This document shows positions 58,380 through 64,000 of a stretch of DNA of 64,000 nt, piece by piece. The stretch comes from Alphaproteobacteria bacterium. Its GTDB lineage: Bacteria; Pseudomonadota; Alphaproteobacteria; Sphingomonadales; Emcibacteraceae. Below the pieces are notes generated by a model that worked only from the letters and a program-made list of their open reading frames with translations, had not been told where the DNA came from and searched no databases. Made by a program: the position numbers and the translations under genes. Each line of letters opens with the position of its first letter. The stretch's first letter is position 1. Location: the NCBI GenBank assembly GCA_020446675.1, contig JAGREE010000009.1, positions 1-64,000 of the forward strand, in the 5' to 3' direction.

Positions 58380-59501
58380 TTACACTCTCATCGGCATCAG
58401 AACATAAAGCGCGCCTTCATCAGTAAGATCCTTAAGAATGGTGGGCGCCGCTGAATCAGCAAAAGACACCTGCACAACGTCCCCTTCAATCTGTGCTAGA
58501 ATATCAAGCAGGTATCTTGAATTAAATCCAATTTCCATAGCTTCTGAATTGTAGCTGACTGAAAGTTCCTCAGTAGCCGTTCCATGCTCCGGACTATTTA
58601 CTGAAAGTTTGAGCTGCCCTGAATCCATCGCCAGCTTAACTGATCTGGTTTTATCCGATGAAATGGTTGAAACCCTGTCGACAGCTTCTGCCAGAACCTT
58701 GCTGTCCACTTCCATATTTTTATCATTCCCTTCAGGAATTACCCGCGAATAATCTGGGAATGTACCGTCAATCAGTTTGGACGTTAGAACAATGTCAGCA
58801 AATGTGAAGCGAATTTTCGTTTCAGAAAGACTAACCTCTACATCCCCTTCATATTCGTCTATGAGTTTACGAAGTTCTCCCACAGCTTTACGTGGAACAA
58901 TAATTCCCGGCATGTCCGCGGCTCCGTCTGGCTGATCAACATCAAATCGTGCCAATCTGTGACCGTCAGTCGCGACACCACGAAGAACTGCTTCTCCGTT
59001 GTCGTCCGTCGTTGTATGAAGATAAATCCCGTTTAAATAATAGCGCGTTTCTTCTGTGGAAACCGCAAAACGTGTTTTATCAATAAGCCGCTTCAGATTA
59101 ACCCCTGTCACTTTAAAGCTTACCGGAAGGTCTCCTTCAGACATAACCGGGAAATCTTCCCTTGGAAGACAGGATAGAGTAAAGCGTGACCGTCCGGCAC
59201 TGATGGAAAGGCGTCCGCTGTCAACATCATAATAAAGCTCAACCTGAGACCCTTCAGGAAGCTTTCTGACAATATCATAAAGCGTATGTGCCGGGGCTGT
59301 AATGCCGCCCTCTTCCTCTATCTCAACTGCAACCGTTTCGCCAATGGCAATATCAAGATCTGTTGCCGCTAAACTCAGGTTACCGTCTTCACCTTCAAGT
59401 AATACATTTGACAGAATGGGAATAGTATTCCGACGCTCGACAACGCTTTGGATGTGCCCCAGAGATTTAAGTAAGGCGCCTCGTTCTATATTCAATTTCA
59501 T
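58380..59501 (-). CDS. dnaN: DNA polymerase III beta subunit (sliding clamp)
   Basis: Processivity clamp, 373 residues in three similar domains. Family stretches: MKLNIERGALLKSLGHIQSVVERRNTIPILSNVLLE-type start, RGVATDGHRLAR in domain two, and the C-terminal YVLMPMRV. It acts as a ring dimer with the replicative polymerase. It follows dnaA with a 193-base gap in which no other gene was found. Confidence 0.98.
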   Translation of the reverse strand: MKLNIERGALLKSLGHIQSVVERRNTIPILSNVLLEGEDGNLSLAATDLDIAIGETVAVEIEEEGGITAPAHTLYDIVRKLPEGSQVELYYDVDSGRLSISAGRSRFTLSCLPREDFPVMSEGDLPVSFKVTGVNLKRLIDKTRFAVSTEETRYYLNGIYLHTTTDDNGEAVLRGVATDGHRLARFDVDQPDGAADMPGIIVPRKAVGELRKLIDEYEGDVEVSLSETKIRFTFADIVLTSKLIDGTFPDYSRVIPEGNDKNMEVDSKVLAEAVDRVSTISSDKTRSVKLAMDSGQLKLSVNSPEHGTATEELSVSYNSEAMEIGFNSRYLLDILAQIEGDVVQVSFADSAAPTILKDLTDEGALYVLMPMRV

Positions 59502-59694
59502 TTGATACTTTCACGCTTCATATTAACTAGATTATCTGACCCAGGACCGAAAAAGCCCCTCTCATAATTTTAAATTATTTTGATGAACAGACTACCATAA
59601 CCAGCAGGCAGGTCAATTGCTTTTTCACTGCATTTCTGCCGAGTCGCAATATATTTTTACAGAAGCTTAGTCCAGCAGGAAAGGACCCTATGAT

Positions 59695-61128
59695 TTAGGT
59701 GCTGAACATACGTTCAAGATGCAGAATATCTTCTTCCAACACACTGTCAGTCTGACGAAGTTCATCTATTCTTTTAACTGCATGCATCACGGTCGTATGA
59801 TCCCGTCCGCCAAATTTACGGCCTATAGATGGTAAGGATTTTGACGTAAGATGCTTGCATAGATACATGGCGACCTGCCTTGGGCGGGCGACCTGCCGTG
59901 CCCGGCGGGCCGACAGGAGATCAGCCAGTTTAATATTAAAATAGTCTGCCACCTGTCTTTGAATCTCGTCAACAGTAACCCGGCGGTCATTCGCTCTCAG
60001 CAAATCCTGTAAAACCTCCTGTGTCATTTCAAGGGTAATTGGGCGTCCAATGAGTGTTGAATGGGCAACCATGCGGTTAAAAGCCCCTTCCAATTCACGG
60101 ACGTTGGAACTTATCCTTCGGGCTAGAAACTCCAATACCTCTCTCTGGATTTCAACTTCGGGCACACCGTTTGCCTTTTGCTGTAATATACCCAGTCTGA
60201 GTTCATAATCGGTCGGGTGAATATCTGCGACCAGTCCCCAACCAAGTCGCGAGCGAATTCTTTCTTCAACCCCATCCAGGTTAGAGGGCGAGCGATCAGC
60301 AGAAAGAACAACCTGACGATGATGGTCAATCAATGCATTAAATGTATGGAAAAATTCTTCCTGGGTTGAGTTTTTGTTGGCTATAAACTGAAGATCATCA
60401 ATCATCAGCAAGTCCACATTGCGGAATTTCCTTTTAAAAGACATCGTATCTTTATAACGGATTGAAGACACGAACTGATACATAAACTGTTCTGCAGACA
60501 GATAGACAACCTTACGCTCAGGAAAACGTTCCCGATTGGCCCAGGCAATTGCGTGCATCAAATGGGTTTTACCGAGCCCGACGCCACCATGAAGAAAAAG
60601 TGGATTAAAATTAACATCCTTATTCTCTGCTACCCTGCGTGCCGCGGCATAAGCGAGCTCATTGGATTTACCAACCACAAAGCTGTCAAATGTAAAACGC
60701 GGATCAAGAAGGGCCCCAAAATCATTTTCACCAATCACCGAAATAGTATCAGCGGTTTTTTGATTATCTTTTATTTTATTTTCCGCTTTAGACTCAGGGG
60801 CTTGTTCACTCGTTTCTTCATCAATATTCTTAAAACCCGAAAGGACAATGATATCAATATCCCGAACCTCAGGATTAATCTGACACCATGCGGATTTGAT
60901 CCGGCCTGAGAAATTTGACATCAGCCAATTACGCATAAAACGGGTCGGGGCCGCCATTACCGCCCTGTTTTCATCAATATTGACGAGAGCAAGTGGTTTT
61001 ATCCAGCTTTTAAAGGTATTTTCATCAAAATCTGAGCGCAAATATTCCAAAACTCTGGTCCATTGTGTATCAATGGTCATGTCCACCTGAATTTCTGTCG
61101 CTTCCTGTTGACCCAATTTACTAGCCAT
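59695..61128 (-). CDS. dnaA: DnaA, chromosomal replication initiator
   Basis: AAA+ initiator protein, 477 residues. Domain I starts WTRVLEYLRSDFDENTFKSWIKPL, domain II is a variable acidic linker (about 105-145), domain III has Walker A HGGVGLGKTHLMHAI (about 175) and Walker B LLMIDDLQFI, and domain IV has the DNA-binding signature GGRDHTTVMHAVKRI. ATG at 61128 lacks a clear ribosome site; an ATG at 61080 is possible but would still include domain I. The rhodanese gene ends 53 bases upstream on the same strand. Confidence 0.98.
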   Translation of the reverse strand: MASKLGQQEATEIQVDMTIDTQWTRVLEYLRSDFDENTFKSWIKPLALVNIDENRAVMAAPTRFMRNWLMSNFSGRIKSAWCQINPEVRDIDIIVLSGFKNIDEETSEQAPESKAENKIKDNQKTADTISVIGENDFGALLDPRFTFDSFVVGKSNELAYAAARRVAENKDVNFNPLFLHGGVGLGKTHLMHAIAWANRERFPERKVVYLSAEQFMYQFVSSIRYKDTMSFKRKFRNVDLLMIDDLQFIANKNSTQEEFFHTFNALIDHHRQVVLSADRSPSNLDGVEERIRSRLGWGLVADIHPTDYELRLGILQQKANGVPEVEIQREVLEFLARRISSNVRELEGAFNRMVAHSTLIGRPITLEMTQEVLQDLLRANDRRVTVDEIQRQVADYFNIKLADLLSARRARQVARPRQVAMYLCKHLTSKSLPSIGRKFGGRDHTTVMHAVKRIDELRQTDSVLEEDILHLERMFST

Positions 61129-61181
61129 TCATATTTTGCTTCATTTTATATTGTTAACTGGCGGGATTGCCTTGCCAAAAA

Positions 61182-61601
61182 TTAGTGTTTCCATGGCAAG
61201 TTAACGCCTTGCCATCCTGATATTCTGCCGCGATGTCCCTGGTCATCCGGATCCCCTTCAAAGCCTTCCAGAATATTATAGCTATTTTCGTAGCCAGCTT
61301 CTGTTGCTGCAATAGCCGCGCCGATAGAACGTACACCCGTACGACATAAAAAGCAGATCGGGGTATTCTTATCCGGCACAGCCTGTGCAAGCTGGTCCAG
61401 AAAATGCGCATTGGGAATGCGATCGGGAAAATTTACCCACTCTATGTAAATATTATCTTTGGAAAGTGCCGAAAGGTCGGTTACCCCTACACATTTCCAC
61501 TCTGCAAGTGTACGCACATCAACAAGGACCGCATCATCCTTTTCCTTTAGCATGCTCCATGCTTCGTTAGGCGTAACATCGCCCTTATACTGTCCACTCA
61601 T
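61182..61601 (-). CDS. Rhodanese-like domain protein
   Basis: A 139-residue single-domain rhodanese with the active-site loop CFLCRTGVRSIGAA; the catalytic Cys begins CRTGVRS. Preceding landmarks are DAVLVDVRTLAEWKCVG and a C-terminal GDPDDQGHRG--GWQGVNLPW tail. It would carry sulfur as a persulfide, or be a cysteine phosphatase-like fold. It precedes dnaA on the same strand; a GAGGG ribosome site is present. Confidence 0.93.
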   Translation of the reverse strand: MSGQYKGDVTPNEAWSMLKEKDDAVLVDVRTLAEWKCVGVTDLSALSKDNIYIEWVNFPDRIPNAHFLDQLAQAVPDKNTPICFLCRTGVRSIGAAIAATEAGYENSYNILEGFEGDPDDQGHRGRISGWQGVNLPWKH

Positions 61602-62035
61602 TAACAGCTATCCCTCACACAATTATATTTTTCCCGACTATCAAAACGGGCATTTTTCCAAAACAGAGCCCTCAGTCTGCAAATCGTATTTTGCAGGGTG
61701 TATCATCCATTGATGTCGATAAATTATTCTTTAATTACCCTACCTATCTACGGGGCATCATGCAATATGTCAGATGATGAAAAAATAAAATAAAATACCA
61801 TCCTATGTCTTGACCTGACCCCTACCTACTAGATGTAGTAGGTTAAGATTTTTGAAAAAAAATTCAAATTTTAGCTAAAAAGAACATTACGTGAATCTTG
61901 TTCTTAATGTAGAAATAAAAAAAGCCAATCACAGTTTGGATTGGCTTTTATTCAGATTTTTGGCGTTTTTTACTGCCTGATTAACGCGAATCGTGATGAA
62001 TGCTATCGCGACTCGAAATTTCCTTTCAGGAAAAA
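61602..62035. other. rpsT-rhodanese intergenic region with several hairpins
   Basis: A 434-base AT-rich gap. It contains CTGCAAA / TTTGCAG (61677-61683, 61690-61696), ACCTACTA / TAGTAGGT around a GATG loop (61824-61831, 61836-61843), and the rpsT terminator (61920-61949). A TATAAT on the minus strand (61627-61622) could serve the rhodanese-dnaA transcript, but its -35 is weak. No consensus DnaA box (TTATnCACA) was seen on either strand, so this is not called an origin. Confidence 0.5.
61920..61949 (-). terminator. Terminator after rpsT
   Basis: Eleven-base stem AAAAGCCAATC / GATTGGCTTTT with an 8-base loop, flanked by A- and T-runs so that it can work in both directions. It lies 87 bases after the rpsT stop. 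Confidence 0.9.
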
Positions 62036-62299
62036 TCAGCCAAGGGCTTTTACGCGTTTTGCCAGACGGGAAACTTTACGGGAAGCTGTCTTTTTATGAA
62101 GAACGCCTTTGGTCACGCCCCGCATTAATTCTGGTTGTGCCGCTTTTAATGCTACTTTTGCTTCATCCGCATTTCCTGCTTCTAAAGCAAGTTCAACTTT
62201 TTTTACAAAAGTCCGAATACGACTACGGCGAGCCTTGTTAATTTGTTCGTGCTTGTTGTTACGGCGCACTCTTTTCTTAGCTTGTAATGTATTAGCCAT
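62036..62299 (-). CDS. rpsT: 30S ribosomal protein S20
   Basis: An 87-residue basic, helical ribosomal protein that binds 16S rRNA. The sequence opens [36 protein letters not shown]-like and ends [23 protein letters not shown], the S20 pattern. An AAGGAAT ribosome site precedes the ATG with 8-base spacing. Its own promoter and terminator are visible, so it is monocistronic. Confidence 0.98.
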   Translation of the reverse strand: MANTLQAKKRVRRNNKHEQINKARRSRIRTFVKKVELALEAGNADEAKVALKAAQPELMRGVTKGVLHKKTASRKVSRLAKRVKALG

Positions 62300-62625
62300 T
62301 TTTTTATTCCTTTAAAGAGGCCTGTCTCAATACTGCATCCGTATAATGAAGGCAGGAGAATCATGATCCTCATATTTTTTCAATATCGTAATTTGACTGT
62401 GGCTTATAAACATGAGACCCGCGTTGGTCAACCTGCTTTTCACTAATTTGCCCTAAAAGAGCCTAATAAATTCCCTTTTTATGGGTATTTATCGTGATTA
62501 TTGGCTATGCCATTGAATTGCTTGTGACTTAATGCAATCAAGTTACTTTTTAATTAGGCCCTACCCAGCAAGAAAAAAGTCATTAAATTCGAATCATTGG
62601 TTATAATAATTCCCTTGTAGGCATC
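62300..62625 (-). promoter_or_regulatory. rpsT promoter and leader
   Basis: On the minus strand TTGACC (62431-62426), a 17-base spacer and TATAAG (62408-62403) form a strong sigma-70-type promoter. The leader to the rpsT ATG is about 95 bases and contains an imperfect palindrome GAGGATCATGATTCTC near 62375-62360. The remainder of this 326-base gap, toward the secreted-protein gene, shows no gene that I can support. Confidence 0.65.
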
Positions 62626-63027
62626 CTATTTCGGAGAAAGAGAATAGGTAACAGTTGATGTCCCACTTTTAACATCAATTAGTAGTGACAGGCTTTCTTT
62701 ATCCCTGATTGCAGACAGGCACAATTCAGCATTTTCATCACATTTTTTTCTCATCTCCACAATCCAGCCAAGCGACGGCAACACCGCAGTATAATATTCA
62801 TATATTTTTTTACCTTCAATGGCACCGCTTGCCACGGCATTGATAATACGTCCCTGCGGGCTGTCAAAAAGAAGTGCCTCTTCCTTATTTTCGACAAGTC
62901 CTTCCATCAGTGGAATGGCAAGGTCACTGAGCATCGCCTCATCTGTATTCTGCTGGGCTATTGACTGAAAGGTAATGCTACAAAGCATCATAATTGTAAT
63001 AACAGATAATCTGATGATAATTTTCAT
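62626..63027 (-). CDS. Small secreted hypothetical protein
   Basis: A 133-residue protein with a signal peptide (about 1-24, cleaved near SIAQQ). The mature domain has FDSPQGRIINAVASGAIEGKKIYEYYTAVLPSLGWIVE, a pattern I associate with small periplasmic proteins of other Alphaproteobacteria, and two cysteines (KKCDENAELC) that may form a disulfide. Function unknown. It follows mutM by 13 bases on the same strand, so it is likely in the same operon. Confidence 0.7.
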   Translation of the reverse strand: MKIIIRLSVITIMMLCSITFQSIAQQNTDEAMLSDLAIPLMEGLVENKEEALLFDSPQGRIINAVASGAIEGKKIYEYYTAVLPSLGWIVEMRKKCDENAELCLSAIRDKESLSLLIDVKSGTSTVTYSLSPK

Positions 63028-63040
63028 GTCCTAATCATAC

Positions 63041-63871
63041 TTACTTCTGGCAGTCGGGGCAATAGAATGTAGAGCGGCCAGACTGATTAATTCTTTCAAT
63101 TTGTCCGTTGCAGCCTTCATTATGACATCTCTCACCTTCCTTGCCATATGCAACAAATTGGTGTTGAAAATAACCTAGATTTCCATCTGCACCAGCAAAG
63201 TCTTTTAAACTTGAACCCCCAGCATCTATCGCCTGTAATAGAACATCTCTGATAATCCGAACAAGTTTTTCAATCTCAGGGTCTAATAAATCCGATGCTT
63301 TTCTTAAAGGGGATATTTTTGCCAAATTGAGCGCTTCGCATACATAAATATTCCCAAGCCCGACAACCACATGCTGGTCAAGCAGCGCCGTTTTAATCGG
63401 TGTCTTGCGGTTGGCCAGTTTGGAGGCCAGATAGTTTCCGTTAAATTCATTTCCCAGCGGCTCCGCCGCCATATCCTTAAATAAAACATGGTCCTCAAGC
63501 AATATTTCCGAGCATATTGTCATAAGGCCAAACCGTCTTGGGTCATTATAAATTATTGCTTTGCCATGATCAGTTTCAAATATTACATGATCATGTTTCT
63601 CAAACGGCTCGCTGTCCCGGTCTTTAATAATAAATTTTCCCGACATCCCAAGATGGCAGATTATTACATCACCACTATCCAGAAAAATCTGCAGATATTT
63701 TGCCCGCCGGGCAATCCTGTTCACGCTTGCGCCTTTTACTCTTTGCTCAAAATCCTCCGGAATCATTATGCGTATTTTATCACGCCGTTTTATAACATTC
63801 GTGATCATTCTTCCCTCCAAAGCGGGCAACAATCCTCTTCTTGTGGTTTCCACTTCCGGTAATTCTGGCAT
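63041..63871 (-). CDS. mutM: Formamidopyrimidine-DNA glycosylase
   Basis: Base-excision repair enzyme that removes 8-oxoguanine and formamidopyrimidines. It is 276 residues. The catalytic Pro2 and Glu3 are in MPELPEVETTRRGL; the helix-two-turn-helix region has LDQHVVVGLGNIYVCEAL; the C-terminal zinc finger is CHNEGCNG--FYCPDCQK. It is divergent from ubiE across a 73-base gap. Confidence 0.98.
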   Translation of the reverse strand: MPELPEVETTRRGLLPALEGRMITNVIKRRDKIRIMIPEDFEQRVKGASVNRIARRAKYLQIFLDSGDVIICHLGMSGKFIIKDRDSEPFEKHDHVIFETDHGKAIIYNDPRRFGLMTICSEILLEDHVLFKDMAAEPLGNEFNGNYLASKLANRKTPIKTALLDQHVVVGLGNIYVCEALNLAKISPLRKASDLLDPEIEKLVRIIRDVLLQAIDAGGSSLKDFAGADGNLGYFQHQFVAYGKEGERCHNEGCNGQIERINQSGRSTFYCPDCQK

Positions 63872-63944
63872 TTATTTTAAACTCTTGTTCTTCAATGAGG
63901 TTTTCTTCTGGAACAGAATGCAACAACGCGCTATGTTCCGCAAT

Positions 63945-64000
63945 ATGACAAATGAAGAAAAAATAAAAACCGAAGGAACCACCCATTTTGGTTTCAGGGA
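63945..64000 (+). CDS. ubiE: Demethylmenaquinone/ubiquinone C-methyltransferase UbiE (first 18 codons)
   Basis: Only the start is in the window: MTNEEKIKTEGTTHFGFR, where THFGF is the conserved N-terminal motif of UbiE. In-frame ATGs at 63918 and 63933 could add up to nine residues. Divergent mutM-ubiE order is common in Alphaproteobacteria, which supports the call. The enzyme methylates a ubiquinone precursor with S-adenosylmethionine. Confidence 0.75.
   Translation, partial: MTNEEKIKTEGTTHFGFR

Noticed and set aside
62404-62412. TTATAAACA, one base away from a DnaA box
   Set aside because: It overlaps the rpsT -10 element, stands alone and is not a consensus box. There is no cluster, so no origin was called.
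62363-62446. A 27-codon plus-strand frame with an AGGAGA ribosome site in front of its ATG
   Set aside because: It runs antisense across the rpsT promoter and leader, has no recognisable protein character and no promoter of its own. The ribosome-site match is probably chance.

Overview
The window is 64 kb of an AT-rich bacterial chromosome. Nearly every gene is recognisable as alphaproteobacterial: the ccmABCDEF cytochrome c maturation genes, DUF2794, DUF983, a class Ia ribonucleotide reductase whose NrdA is short and lacks an obvious N-terminal ATP cone, HrpB, NadB, Kbl/Tdh, and the order rpsT, rhodanese, dnaA, dnaN, recF, gyrB. The general look fits a marine Rhodospirillales- or Emcibacterales-type organism, but I cannot name a genus from sequence alone. 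No tRNA, rRNA, CRISPR array, insertion sequence or prophage is visible. This is core chromosome with scattered accessory genes.

Layout. 1-5.4 kb: ccm genes on the minus strand (ccmA, ccmB, then ccmC, D, E and the start of ccmF), interrupted by two plus-strand genes, a six-helix orphan histidine kinase and a small membrane protein. 5.9-15.5 kb: aconitase, an unknown membrane protein, htpG with a heat-shock-type promoter, a glutathione transferase, DUF2794, nadB and an orphan ABC ATPase. Between the transferase gene and DUF2794 lies a long hairpin whose loop is a G-quadruplex motif. 15.5-25.1 kb: polA; a flagellin/hook-like protein carrying an SBBP beta-propeller, with a FliL-like partner; yggT, folD, a MATE exporter and an acyltransferase. 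25.2-36.4 kb: an XRE-cupin regulator followed by kbl-tdh (threonine catabolism), a 42-residue membrane protein, an exosortase-type O-glycosylation ligase, msrA and msrB, nrdA-nrdB with a promoter carrying NrdR-box-like sites, and hrpB. 36.8-45.2 kb: gltB-gltD, slyX, a beta-hydroxyacid dehydrogenase, DUF983 and small conserved proteins, one behind an FNR-type palindrome.

45.3-50.2 kb is the most system-like accessory stretch. A membrane sensor with a degenerate HD-GYP domain is divergent from a LapG-type periplasmic cysteine protease, which is followed by a cytosolic protein with a degenerate EAL domain. A secreted ankyrin protein lies next to them. The protease keeps its catalytic triad while both cyclic-di-GMP domains have lost key catalytic or metal-binding positions, so they look like receptors or scaffolds rather than enzymes.

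50.3-64 kb: SCO1-type copper chaperone, YcgN and YgjP-type metalloprotease genes in an overlapping run, a class A penicillin-binding protein, a VOC protein, then the replication-initiation cluster gyrB-recF-dnaN-dnaA-rhodanese-rpsT on the minus strand, a small secreted protein, mutM, and the first codons of ubiE divergent from mutM. No convincing cluster of DnaA boxes was found in the gaps around dnaA.

All coordinates and motifs were read by eye. No homology search, structure prediction or base-composition calculation was run.
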